This document shows, piece after piece, positions 9,869 through 24,800 of a stretch of 64,000 nt of DNA (positions are counted from its first letter, which is position 1; each line of letters opens with the position of its first letter). The notes beneath the pieces were generated by a model. It was not told the origin of the DNA and did no database searches. It saw only the letters and a list, made by a program, of their open reading frames with translations. The stretch is taken from NCBI RefSeq assembly GCF_026151205.1, contig NC_087076.1, positions 3,557,902 through 3,621,901 of the forward strand, read 5' to 3'. The DNA comes from Bolinopsis microptera (taxonomy: Eukaryota; Ctenophora; Tentaculata; Lobata; Bolinopsidae). A program made the translations under genes and the position numbers.

Positions 9869-12800
9869 ATGAATCACAACCCAAGGAAGTTCGAGGAGAA
9901 GATCGCACTAAACAAGCAGAAACAAGCGGAACAAGACAAACAGTTTGAGGATATCATTCGAGATGTCAGCAACATCCGGGACAATGAGGTTGGAATATTT
10001 ATACACAGTATACAATAAATACAATATACATGTGTACATATTATAAACAATAAACATAAACTCTTCCACCTCCTTACTAGTGGCAAGGAGGTGGTCATCT
10101 TTAATTCCACAACAAAACTAATACCTCCTTAACTTGGGATTTTAGAGCATATTTTTGCTACAAATATATCTAAAATATATACATAATATGAAAGTGGCTA
10201 TCACGTTTTGCATCACTATTGAGTTCTAATTCTGGAGTGCTCTACTTAACTTGGATTGTTTTTGTCAAATTTGGAAATAATTGTCATACTTTAAATGGGC
10301 ATGAACAGTAAGGTATTTCGTGATGTAACAATATATTTCTTCAGTGCATCTCTAATCAGTTCCGTTCACTGCCCAACATTCATGGACCTCCTCCCGGGAT
10401 GTACCAGTATGTAAGTATACAATCTCCTCACGTCATATCCATTCTAGTCTACTTTAGAAGTCACTTTAGAGCAAGCGAGTGCTGTATGTTCTGTATTGAG
10501 AACTGCACATGTACAAAGCTGTAATTTAGAGAATTTGATCGTGTAGAATTGTCCATAATAATCTGAATTCCCGATTTTAAAACCAAGGCTATCATCACTA
10601 TGTAAGTCACATTCTGCAACTAGAATGGGTAGAATGTAGACCCTGACTAACTAACTGATCATTGCATTGAATATATTTCTCATTAACATGCATACCTCCT
10701 GCTTGGTAACCAGCCGCCCTGCTCAGTCCTGCTTTATCATGCAGGACATGCTGTAACATGCTTTAACATGTACTCTTCTTCAGAACATGGCCGCCTTCAA
10801 TGCTCCTGTAAACCACCAAGACGGGTTCTGGAACGCAGGTAATTAAACTAAATGTATTTAAACTTCATAACCAGTTGTCAAACTGGAGATAGTGTATGAA
10901 CTACTGAGTATGTTACTAGTTTCTACTGTCGGCTTGTAGTTCATTTCTTATTTATCTCTTATTTTATGTCTACATATCCGTGTCTATTGTTTAAATACTA
11001 GTACTCAAGTACTCAGATATTGTTTGTGATCATGTTGCCGTGGTGTTTGTCCCGGATGTTAGTTAATTAGTAATGAGTAATAGTCTGGCTGACAGTTAAT
11101 TACTGAAGCTTCAATACAGACTAAGTTCAAAAGGTCACACAAAGTTAGCAGATTACCGACACCAACAAGCCGCCAAAACACGTGGCTTACTTTAATCCTG
11201 ATAACACAAGTGCTATCATACACATTTTGATATTAACTTCCGGTATCCGGAGCTTCGAATTGATAAATTGACAGGTGCTTTAAGATCCCCCCTTCTATTT
11301 CAGTATACTGAGGTATTGCAAAACATAACGTCATAACCTCTCACGTCACTGATATGTTTTGCATTTTTAAGATTACCCTCTCACTAGTACTAGTTCGGGT
11401 GTATTTCGTGAGCTTATTTCGTTAAGTAAATCGTCTCTAGTCAAGTTCAGGCCTTGTCGTTAACCCATGAGGTCACCCTTGTAATATTTGAGGTATTCAT
11501 AATCTAATTTTCAGATATTCATCACGGATTGAACCTTCAACTACCTGAATCGCATCAAAGGAGGTTTTTATGCGAATCATTTTTGCACTCAATTCACGGA
11601 ACATGTGAATGGTATTAATTAATAAATTTAAGTAATATTACATCATAATTTTAACAAATCTAAGTAATATTACATCGTAATTCTTTCGAATTAAATAGAA
11701 ACTCACGATTTAATCCCCTAAACCAACTTCTCATGACTTGGTAATTATACTCACTAATTAAGCATTTTACTTACTTACTTACTGAACATTCAGATCATTT
11801 AAAACAAACAATCTTTCTCAGGGTGCTGTCAGATTCTCAACTTCATAAAACAGGAGTTAAAGGTAATATTTGTATTTCTTACAGCATATTGCCAATTTAT
11901 TACACTTTGTAATTTGTATTGATGTATACATTTTTAGGCGTGTGATTAAGTGCTTAGGTTTTCCAGTGTAAAACAAGAAAATGTATGTGTAAAATATTTA
12001 CTTTTTAGTTTGCATATAATAGTACATTCCTTTACACATGCTTATTTAAATAAACCAACCATAGACTTTAAGTAATCAAGGAAATAATCTGTTGTTGGAA
12101 TGTTGTTGTGGTAGGAACGATACCGCATAATACTGCGTCAAGTATGTTTCTCTACATTACAAGGGCAAAACTTGGTGTTTTGCAGAAGTAGCATTATATA
12201 ATCAAGAGGCTTGCATATGAACATATTGACATGGGTGTAGAGTTGAGCCTGTAGTCTGTACGGAACCTAGTAGTTTCAGTTCCTTGTTTAACTTGCCGTA
12301 CAGCAAGGACATTCACTACTTGTGCCAACCAGCCATTAAAATATCCCGTATACCTTTATCATTATAGAACTACTTGTCGTTTTAGTAACTTTATTTCCGC
12401 GATGAACTCCAAGAGTAACCACCTAAAATTGACGTTGCAAAGTTTGACGCAGAATTGTAGCACTGTTTTATCGATAACAATATTGAGGCAGTGATTCGAT
12501 TATTAAATAAAATTCAAAACGATAATTTAATCGTGCACGTTCAAAATAGAGGAATGGCCATGCAGGCATGAAATTAAGAATATGTTCCCCAGGATATTCA
12601 GTATGTTCATTGTTCATTCCTAACCTCAATTAGTTGAGGAACATTAATTAATGACTATTATTTTCTACAAATGATGAAACACAAATTGGGAGGGCGGCCC
12701 TGAATGAATATTAAAAATTAATTTAGCGTACATAAACCTGAAAACTGGTGGGGAAATAAACCACACGTTTATACACGTGACAGGGGTTGCGGGAAGCTGG

Positions 12801-15800
12801 TTGGTTGTGGACAGTCCCTAATCAGTAATCAGTTCACCTTTTCACCAGTATCCAAATCCGCAGCCCCCACCCCTCCCTTTTTGAAGAGTAATAAGGCAAA
12901 CCCTAAATTCTCTTCAAACTGTGTAAAACTTGTCATGATATTTACACATGTCTCATCACTGCAATATCGACCACCTCATACTGCAACTATTATATAATAA
13001 TATTGGAATGTGCAGGCAAATGTAGCATTATATATAAAACCTCAGTCGCAAGAAGACAATTCGGGATCAGTTGAATATGTACGAGTCCAGTGTTGCCTTA
13101 TATGGTGCTAGATAAAGTTAGCTCTAATATACCCGGCGCTGTAGTTCCCAGAGAGTTCACCTTTTAAATTGACAATGTTTTTTCTTACAGGAGAATCAGA
13201 AGGATGGAACAACCACTCGGTAAGTGTTTAATTTACCGTGTAAACGTGCGTTTTACTTGACACCTTAATCACATCTACCTCCAGTGTTTAATGGAACGAT
13301 TAATTAAATGAAACGACATTATATATGGATATGGTTATATTAAAAAGACTATTATAATCGTGTTCGCATTTTTTAGATAATGTCATGTTTGAATTGAAAC
13401 TAATAAGACCTTCTTTATTTCGTTGGCGGTAAAATTGTAAAATAAAATGGTAAAGTAGGGCTTTTCTCGAGATATTTAATCAATATTTGGGCTTCTCTCG
13501 TGTTACAATGTATAGTACTTGATAGAATTTCAAGGAAATAAAGCTGTTGTGTTTCAGTTACCGAGGCCCAAGTCAGCGTTAAGCGTCAAGTAAGTATTTA
13601 GAGGTATTTACTAATTTAATCGTAAATTTAAATAATTAATTAAATACGAGTGAGTGATTAATATTGGTTCAAACCACACAATCCTTCCCTCACCCTAATG
13701 AAACCAGTTGAAACCAATCTCTCATTCGATGCTTGCAACTTTTCTTGATTCCGCTCTATTTAAAGCACAAAAAGGATGGCAGCATTTCTGTAGAATCCAA
13801 TGTAGAGACCAGAGCTAATCATTGTCAGAACGCTTCTTCACAATTTTCTCTTCATTGGCATTACAATTATTTTTATAAATGTTTACTGACCACAGCTGCA
13901 CTGTGTAGTATCACGTAAACTGCCACCGACTTGATCAAATCATGCCATATCAAGTATCAAACTCTACCGATACTATTAAAATGAGACTGCATCAAATTGA
14001 GCTGGCGCAGACAGACTTCTGTTTCTAGAGAAGCCTGCTGCTGTATATTACTATATTTGTGGAGGGAGTTAACATATGTTACAGCAAGCTTCTCTGATAT
14101 AGCAATATATAGAGCCTATGTTATACACTGTACAGCGAGCCTCTATATATTTCTAGTATATAATATATATTGCTATATATTGCTACAACGCAGCTAAATT
14201 GTAACTACAGCTGTTTAGTGTGGAATTAATGTATGTTTTTTGTTAATGTATTGTCTTTTGTTTCCAGGTCGTATGAGAACAGCATATCTACCAAGACTAG
14301 TTCCTTGCCAGATCTGTCGCAGAATTACATTCCTGTTCAGGACGAGAGCTATAGTCAAAATGTTAGTGTAAACTTTTATAGATTTATACTTATATGCGTT
14401 ATATTTTATTAATACTGAGTGTATTGGTCTTGAGGCGCCTTTCTAAACTTCACTAGATGGATTATCATTTGTTTATGACAGCTCCACTAAGTCTATACAG
14501 TTAGGCTCGTTTTATTGCTTAACAACACGCTCAATAGATTATATCATATATAATATTACAATAATATTACAATATAGTATGTATAATATACATGTAAAGT
14601 TGTTCATAACATATAAGCTTGACTGTGGTTAATAATAAAACAATTGTCAAGTAACTTGACCAGTTATTTAATGTATTTATAGAAATATAACAACTTTACA
14701 ACTCTCATTTTCAGATCCTACATCAGCATTATCTGGACGGAATTCCGGGTGAGTTTAGATAAGTAACCTAGTACACTAGTACACTAACCTAGTAGTATAT
14801 AAGTAACTACTAGTAGTGTATAGTAGTGTTTACTAAAGAGCTTTCTTATTAGTACAGTCAAATCCGTCCTTATTTGAGCCTTTGTCGGACAAAATTCGCA
14901 ACAAAGCGATTTTAACGGGATATGGTCGGGACAGGTCCCAGGAATCATTCCAGAAAAGTCCCAAAAAATCTGACTTGAGCAAAATCCACAATTACCACTT
15001 TTTTACCACCTTTTTACCACTTTGGTTTTCCGCAAATAAGTCACGTTCTGAATATCTTAGAAGATTCTAGTTTAAAGCAGTGTGTTTAGGAAACAAAGGA
15101 GAACAACTTTTTCTTCAACAACTTTTTCAAAAATAAATTATTTAATTAATTAATTAAATAATTAATAAATTTTCAAATATTTAAAAAATATATTTTCATA
15201 AAAAATGTTCACAATCAAATTCCACGTATATTGAACTAATTCTTATAAAAAATTTGAAAATTTTCACTTTCAATATTTTGGACTTGTAAAATTTGTAAAG
15301 AATAACTAAACCACTATTTACCACTTTTTACCACATTGGATCTCCGCTAATAAAACGACTTCTGAATGTCGTAGAAGGTTTTAGATTGAACCGATGTGTT
15401 CAAAATATAAAAGAGAACAACTTTTATTCGCCAACCTTTGGATTAGATAATTAATCGATTAATTAATTAGATGATAAGTAAATTTTTAAAAATTTCATAA
15501 TTTTTACCAAAAATCTTTGCCGTGACGTAAAACGTAAAATGAATTTACTTGAATAATAGAACAAACACCGTCACATAGATTAGATAACAGATAAAAAGAG
15601 ATGCAGATAAATGGAATAAACGGTAAAATATCCAAATTTGTACGATACTATTATATTATAGATAATAACTATTTACACATCATCTCTCGACTTAGTGTTG
15701 TGCTTTTAAACTAGATTGTTAAACTGGTTCGTTTGGAAGCGTAAGCTTCAATATTTAATTTAAGGAATGAATCCTGGCATCACCAACCAGCGATGGAAAG

Positions 15801-18800
15801 TGAAAGCCCTCCAAGAGTCTATCAGCTCCAACCCGATCCACACTCCTTTCTTCACCTTGACGGAAACCCACCTCAAGTCGTATCACTTAGATGCAGAGGT
15901 TCACATCCCAGGTTATACCGGCTACTGAGCGGAGCGTACCAGTCGAGCTTGTAGCGGAGCCGCTACCTATCTCCACAACTCCATCACAGCAGAAGAAACA
16001 AAGTCCTTCTCAAACTCCTACTGTGAACTTGTCGCCATCTACAGTAAAGAAGCTAACAGTAACATCGTGATAGCGGGCATTTACCGGCCCCCTTCAGCTC
16101 CTTTTGACAAGTTTGATGAATGCCTCTCTACCCTCCAACAGTTCATCAACGGAATTCAACACACCCCTGTACTGCACATTACAGGAGACTTCAACCTACC
16201 CTTTATCAACTGGACGAATTCTTCTATCGACTCAGGATGCAGTATTTCCCTTTCAGACCGACAATCAGCCCTAGCACTTCTGAACTTCAATGAAGAATGC
16301 CTGCTCCAACAAGAAGTCCTCGAGCCAACTCGCAAGAACAACATCTTAGATCTCGTTTTCTCAAACGACTCTGACTCTATCCATAGTATCTCTGTTACCA
16401 AGACAGAGTTATCAGATCATGACATTGTGAGCTGCACTCTCCTCAATCCTGAACTCCTCCTCCCCTCGCAGACTCCGGAACGGCCAGTCTTCACCCCCTC
16501 CTGCCTCCTTGATGACATTAACTTCAACACAGCAGACTGGGATGCCATTAATGCAGAACTGGTAGAAGTAGACTGGGCTTCTATCACTGACCCAAGCAAG
16601 ATGTAGCGACCATGATGCTCCTGTACAAGTCCTACGTACGATCTCATCTGGAATACTGCTGTCCTCTGTGGTCTCCTCACATGCAGTGCGAAATTATTAA
16701 ACTCGAAGCAGTTCAACGATCCTTCACTGCTAAAATCCAGGGTCTTGGAAATCTCAACTACTGGGAACGCCTCCGTCGCCTGTCTATGTACTCCCTTCAA
16801 AGGCGTCGTGAGAGATACACTATCATCCTAGTTTGGAAGATCTATAACAATCTTACTCCAAACAGTATGAACATCAACTTCCGCGAGACCTCACGATACG
16901 GAACTACGTGTATACGACCACTAGGGTCCTCCAAGTACACTAGTGTCAATAACCTGAGGTTCAACTCCTTTGCCTCTAGAGCCTCTGCAGTCTGCACTGT
17001 ACAACGTGGTCCCTCCTAGCATCAAGTCCCTCCTAACCTTGACCGATTTCAAACCTGCTCTTGATGCTTTCATCAATGAATTCCCTGACACTCCACCATT
17101 CAACACCTGGGTACACTGGACAGAAGAGGAACTCAATGCTGGAGTGGGCCGGTGGCACGTGTCTCTGACGCGCTACTACTTGGCGGTGGATATGCAAGAC
17201 ATTCTTGGCCTGGTAGCACTTTAGCTCGGAACCCAACCAAAGTAAGTAAGTAATAATAAAGGGCCTTTAGAAGGAGTGCATACGCTAGGGTATTGTTTCT
17301 CCGTAGCTTAGTGCACTAGATTCCCACTATAGGGATCGTGCACAAAGCCCAATTACGGTATCGTAGCACCCTGTCGCATGATTAGCGATTAGGTAATCAT
17401 TGATTACCCAATCAATTTCGCTAACGAGATAAACGAATTGCTTGATGACTTCGTCATTTTCAGTCTGTTTCGCGCCAATATCTTTTCAGAATTCAGATCA
17501 TATTCCGAATGTAATGGCCTATTGCAATGTGCAGTTAACAGCATGTTCGCAAACACGATTATGTTGATTACAAGACTCAACGTATGTTTATTATTAATTG
17601 TTAATTATTCGTGTTATGCAATTTTAAAATATTTTGATCGAAAATAATTTTTGAATATTTGTTAAATAATTGATTAACTGATTAATTAATTATCTAATCC
17701 AAAGGTTGACGAATAAAAGTTGTTCTCTCTTATGTTATTAACACATCGGTTCAATCTACAACCTTCTACGACAGTCAGAAGTCGTTTTATTAGCGGACAT
17801 CCAATGTGGTAAAAAGTGGTTATTCTTTACAAATTTCGAAAATTTTATAAGTCCAAAATATTGAAAGTGAAAATTTTCAAAAGTTTTATGAAAATTAGTT
17901 CATTGTACGTGTAATGTAATTGTGAACATTTTTTATGAAAATATATTTTTTAAATATTTGAAAATTTATTAATTGTTTAATTAATTAATTAAATAATTTA
18001 TTTTTGAAAAAGTTGTTAAAGAAAAAGTTGTTCTCCTTTGTTTCCTAAACACACTGCTTTAAACTAGAATCTTCTAAGATATTCAGAACATGACTTATTT
18101 GCGGAAAACCAAAGTGGTAAAAAGGTGGTAAAAAAGTGGTAATTGTGGATTTTGCTCAAGTCAGATTTTTTGGGACTTTTCTGGAATGATTCCTGGGACC
18201 TGTCCCGACCATATCCCGTTAAAATCGCTTTGTTGCGAATTTTGTCCGACAAAAAGACGGATTTGACTGTACTATATTTGCTAATCTGGTATATTATAAT
18301 CCTGTATACTTGATTATTAGTTCAGAGTTGCTAAGTAAACTGAGCTGTTGACAATAATAACTGTTACTTATTGTAACTTTGTACGCACTAATTCCAATAC
18401 TATGCTTCACCAAGTCTGGACCTGGTGCATCTGGCTGCTGGCAACAAACCCTTACCAAAAGGAAAACTTGTATTCACTGATTGATCATTGTGATCATTTC
18501 CAAGATTTAGTAACTGAATTCTCAATGAATATTTATTCAGCCTAACCTGCAGTAATAGTCTCATTTCGTCTCGGTAGACGATAACAAGTACTAGCCTCAC
18601 TGCACAGCCCTCGTTGTTGCAAAATAGCGCACAATCGTCTAGAACAGATCACGTAATAATTGTAACCAATGTAGTAGCTATCAGTAGCCGGTAAAAAATG
18701 TGCTCAAGTATTTTACATGACCTGTAAAACCTCATGTTACGTAACGGCGACGTGCACAGGGCGTACTCCGGACAGGTCACGTGCCATGCTCGTATTGGTC

Positions 18801-21800
18801 ACGTGACTACCCACCGTGCTGATCTTTGTTTGTTTACATGCAGATTCGGTGGAATTTAAACAAGTCTAAAAAATTGTGGTCGATAAGCTAAATGGAATTT
18901 GAACGATTCGGGTCGGTGTGGCAGAGGATTTTAACTAAAGTTTAAAAGTCACACATGCAAGATTACGTATCCTGTGTACTGGGATTATGTAACATAATAT
19001 TTATATGTTGCTCATTATACACTGTTATCTGGTGATAAGGACCTCCCTGCAATACCTAATGTCTGGTGTACATATTAATTGTACATTATTTCCCCTCCAA
19101 CTCACAATCCTTTTTATACTGCTCCTGTGAAAATGTGCGGAGTTTTTAAAAACAGCATGCTATTACACACGTTGGTGTATTGTTAAGCTTTAATTATTGA
19201 AGCTCAATGAATGACGGAGTAATCATTGTCTAAATATGTTTTCAAGCTCAAGTCTACGTTACGAATTAGCCAATATTTGAACTATCTAATGTGTATATTA
19301 TGTATTATATATTATATTATATGGTTAAGTTAGCCATATATAATATATAGATATGCATAATCAAAGTAAGTAATAGCTATATAATATGTCATATTATATA
19401 TTATGTAATGGGACCTGAACATCACATTCAGTTGCGACTCGCGTCTCTTCTTCTATCCATTGACAATCTACCTTCAACTGGAGCTATCTTGGGTTAAGAG
19501 ATCAATAGATTTGAATACTGGTTGGAAAGTGTACCATGTTTGTTTGACACTGATCATGATTAGATTTTTGATTAGTTAATACCATGCTGAATGGTTGGAA
19601 CTCATTAGTTTATCGCCACCGCCTACATTAGATATGGTATGATTCTTCAACAATATGCAGTTCATGAAACGTCTGTAAATTAAACATCAGATGAGACCAC
19701 TAAGTTTAATTTATGCAACTTAAAATGTATTTATTATCTCTACTAATAGTTAATTCTAAACTGTGGTTATTGTAAAGACGCTTTACAAAAGACGGAGAAT
19801 GGGGATTGGGACCCATTCTTGTAACCTTACATCCCTTACTCAAATTATTTGTTATGAATATGTTATATAATATTTGTAGTGTTGAAAGTGTTAAATTAGA
19901 GGTGTCATATCTCCCGGAAATCAAATAATCTTCTCACATTCGAGAGAAACGACAAATCATTTTGAGCACTCATCCGCGGATTTTATTTAAAACCCTTCGA
20001 ATTGAATTTAGAAATTAATTTTATTTAATAAATATATATGACATGAGTCTCCTGTAATAACTATACATTTTCTTTAATACCTCTGTAGTAGTAGTAGAAG
20101 TAACAATACTAGTAGCGTAGTGGTACATTATTAATTACAGTTTGATATCGAAAAGGAGGCTAGAACAGCGTCCCTTCTATTTCTATTTCTAATTCCCCAC
20201 ATTGCTGTGTACAACAAGAGTACCATGTTATATTATTGTAGTTCACAACACTCCGTTAATGTAGACAATGTTCCTATACAGCTGTTTATTACTTCTACTT
20301 TTATGTTTTAATTGTTAGATAATTTACAGACTACACTATATAATGCCCTATTTTGTTGTGAATATGACTACACTACCATACACTGTGAAGCAATGCTGAT
20401 CTTTATATTATCCTGCTCTCAAAGTGGACCGCCTCCCTTACTATATTATTCCACACAACCTCCCCTACACACTACACAGCCTCCCCTACACAACCTCCCC
20501 TACACAACCTCCCCTACACAACCTCCCCTACACAGCCTTCCCTACACAACCTCCCCTACACAACCTCCCCTACACAACCTCCCCTACACAACGTCCCCAA
20601 CACAACGTCCCCTACACAACCTCCCCTACACACTACACAGCCTCCCCTACACAACCTCCCCTACACAGCCTCCCCTACACAACCTCCCCTACACAACCTC
20701 CCCTACACAACCTCCCCTACACAGCCTCCCTACACAACCTCCCCTACACAACCTCCCCTACACAACGTCCCCTACACAACCTCCCCTACACAACGTCCCC
20801 TACACAACCTCCCCTAAACAACGTCCCCTACACAACCTCCCCTACACAACGTCCCCTACACAACCTCCCCTACACAACCTCCCCTACACAACCTCCCCTA
20901 CACAACCTCCCCTACACAACCTCCCCTACACAACCTCCCCTACACAACCTCCCCTACACAACCTCCCCTACACAACCTCCCCTACACAACATCCCCTACG
21001 CTACATCCAATTATTACCGTATTTAGTTTATAATACATTAGCTTTTATTGAACGGTTATTGTATAATAAGCAGGTAGGATCGAAGTAGCAGTATCTATTT
21101 TAGTACTACAGAATCTACAGTTAAATGTACCTCTTGTGGCACCGCGCACTGTACATGATAAATAGGAGGATTTCTCTAAATTACATATAAATAGTCAGTA
21201 ACCACTTACAGGCCTGGGTTTACAATATTCACTATCGCCGCCAACGATACAGTGCTAATATGCGTTACAACGATACAGTGCTAATATGCGTTACAACGAT
21301 ACAGTGCTAACATGCGTTACAACAATACAGTGCTAACATGCGTTACAACAATACAGTGCTAACATGCGTTACAACGATACAGTGCTAACATGCGTTACAA
21401 CGATACAGTGCTAACATGCGTTACAACGATACAGTGCTAACATGCGTTACAACGATACAGTGCTAACATGCGTTACAACGATACAGTGCTAACATGCGTT
21501 ACAACGATACAGTGCTAACATGCGTTACAACGATACAGTGCTAACATGCGTTACAACGATACAGTGCTAACATGCGTTACAACGATACAGTGCTAACATG
21601 CGTTACAACGATACAGTGCTAACATGCGTTACAACGATACAGTGCTAACATGCGTTACAACGATACAGTGCTAACATGCGTTACAACGATACAGTGCTAA
21701 CATGCGTTACAACGATACAGTGCTAACATGCGTTACAACGATACAGTGCTAACATGCGTTACAACGATACAGTGCTAACATGCGTTACAACGATACAGTG

Positions 21801-24800
21801 CTAACATGCGTTACAACGATACAGTGCTAACATGCGTTACAACGATACAGTGCTAACATGCGTTACAACGATACAGTGCTAACATGCGTTACAACGATAC
21901 AGTGCTAACATGCGTTACAACGATACAGTGCTAACATGCGTTACAACGATACAGTGCTAACATGCGTTACAACGATACAGTGCTAATATGCGTTACAACG
22001 ATACAGTGCTTACATGCGTTACAACGATACAGTGCTAATATGCGTTACAACGATACAGTGCTAATATGCGTTACAACGATACAGTGCTAATATGCGTTAC
22101 AACGATACAGTGCAGTGCTTACTTGCGTTACAACGATACAGTGCTAACATGCGTTACAACGATACAGTGCTTACATGCGTTACAACGATACAGTGCTAAT
22201 ATGCGTTACAACGATACAGTGCTAATATGCGTTACAACGATACAGTGCTAACATGCGTTACAACGATACAGTGCTAACATGCGTTACAACGATACAGTGC
22301 TTACATGCGTTACAACGATACAGTGCTAACATGCGTTACAACGATATAGTGCTTACATGCGTTACAACGATACAGTGCTAACATGCGTTACAACGATACA
22401 GTGCTAATATGCGTTACAACGATACAGTGCTAATATGCGTTACAACGATACAGTGCTAACATGCGTTACAACGATACAGTGCTAACATGCGTTACAACGA
22501 TACAGTGCTAACATGCGTTACAACGATACAGTGCTAACATGCGTTACAACGATACAGTGCTTACATGCGTTACAACGATACAGTGCTAACATGCGTTACA
22601 ACGATACAGTGCTTACATGCGTTACAACGATACAGTGCTAACATGCGTTACAACGATACAGTGTAACATGCGTTTGACGGAGAATATAGACAACAAAAGA
22701 GATGGAATAATATATGCCATATTTATGTGGTGAATATGACATTTCTTAATAATTTGTTGCACACAATGATGTGTGATTATATTTGTTGTATAAGTTCGTG
22801 TATAAATTATATTATGAAGGAGCACACAGGCTCTACTCAACTCACACAGTTGGAGAAGAGACTACAAATACAGCTGATATTTCACTAATATGTACAGGAC
22901 TGGTCTCTGATTGGCTGGCCAGCAATTATACCTACTTTTAAACACTACACACACACATGACATGTCAAACGGTTTACCCAAAGTGCAGGGCTATTGGGAA
23001 GGAGAAGACCCAGGTTAAGTAGAAAGTGAATATTAGTCACTTTAGATAATCAGCAGATAATGAGCTTGTCAGTATGCCTGTTATTGGGTCTATATGTACA
23101 GGACACGCTCTATGTTCTGAAAATGTTACAATCAGACGTGGGATTGTGCAATAACATCATGTAGTCGGTCATAAACATTTACAAGTGTATAATGCAATGG
23201 TTGGTATTTACTTCAACTCATTCAGGGCAAGAGAGTAATGTTGCAACTTGTTTCTGTCCTGAACAAGTAGTGTTCTATTTTTATTATATCAGATTCACAA
23301 ATCCCACAAAATACGCCCCACAAGATCTAAGTGGGATTATAATGTTTGAGATGTACAGAGAAGTTAAAAGTAGAGAACTTACAATTTGTCAAAAACCTTA
23401 TTAGGCCAATTGTGGTCAAGAATTCCGATGCTATTTAATGCCAATTTGCTTTCCCCGAACCGTAACCACAAGCTTTTAAAAATCACGACACATTTACTCC
23501 AAATTCCAGTTCGCTTTTTGGAAGTCTGTTAAAATTGGGAGCCTGTATTGAAACACTCCATTATCATAGATATTGAAGTTTTACGGTTCCAAATTATCGT
23601 CATGTTAATGGTCACGTACAATCCCCATCACATACAGCACTTTAAAATAGTCTCCTGTATTCCCGGCCCTGTTCAGTCTTTACAGCCCACTTTATAGTCT
23701 CTATACTGACCTACTTTACAGCCCACTTTATAGTCTCTATACTGACCTACTCTATAGTCCACCATATATTCCATTGTATAATATACTTTATAGTCCACCG
23801 CACAGTTTACAGTACATTATACCCCACAGTCTACAGAACACACGCGCTACACAGTGTGTTGCAGTCTGTAGTTTGGCAGGAATTACAGACATACCAGGGT
23901 TAGAGTAGTTAGGAGAGGTAAGCAGTGTGTTACACTAGAGCTCTAGTAGACTATTAAATACTAGGCTTCCACTTACTCTAATGTAATAACCTTCTCACAT
24001 TTTAGACAGTATTTAAATACCTCATAGTCACGTGACCAATGTAGCTCTAGTGCATTACAACTGAAATCATTTTAAAGAGGGGGTGAGAATGTGGCTTGAT
24101 TGAAAGTGCGTCGTCTCCCTACTACTAGCGTAGTAGTTTAATTATTGTGCTCGAGACGGCTGCGGGCTGAGTGCCATTTTAAACGTTGCGACGGCTGAGA
24201 GTGCCACTTTAAGGTTGCATGTCACAACCTCTTAAATACACGCTTTATGATGTGAAATAACATGGTTGAGTAAACGTTTCGGTTCTTCTGTTATTTATTC
24301 CTAACTGTAGGAAATTAGCGTGGAGTGAAAACACCCGCCACCCGCTTAAATCTCACCAATTGAGCTCGAAAACAGAGTTCAAAGGATGTTTAGCGAGATT
24401 GTAAAACAATAATGTAAATAGATCATTATCATTTTGGAATTTTGATCTTGGTATTTTGTAAAGTCACGTCGAAACTCGAAAGGAGAGAAATATTGACGTT
24501 ATAAAAATACTACAAAGTTAGTGAAGATTAACTTGGACGATTCAAACTGCGTACTGTTAAAACAGTGTAGAGGTGCTAAATGATGAAGTAAGGAAGAAGT
24601 TCCATTTTTAATCCGTGGAGTTCGTGAACAAATAATCAGTTGACCTCTATCTCTAGTTAAATTCAAGACACAATACTATAAGTTATGAATTTACTTGTTG
24701 TTTATAACCAATAATATTCTATTCACATCATTTACTTAAACTGTTGTGTGGATCAAATATTAAGGTTAACGTGGCGTAATCAGAAAAATAAAATTGTTCT

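Noticed and set aside
14882-18252. Two identical 62-codon frames on opposite strands
   Set aside because: They are the inverted arms of the Tigger-like element, not genes.
20312-21088. Long Pro/Leu-rich open frames (258 and 200 codons)
   Set aside because: They are the 14-bp minisatellite read through; three units equal 42 bases without a stop in any forward phase.
21242-22674. CRISPR-like array of 26-bp units
   Set aside because: The copies are contiguous with no unique spacers, and the context is a eukaryotic intron.
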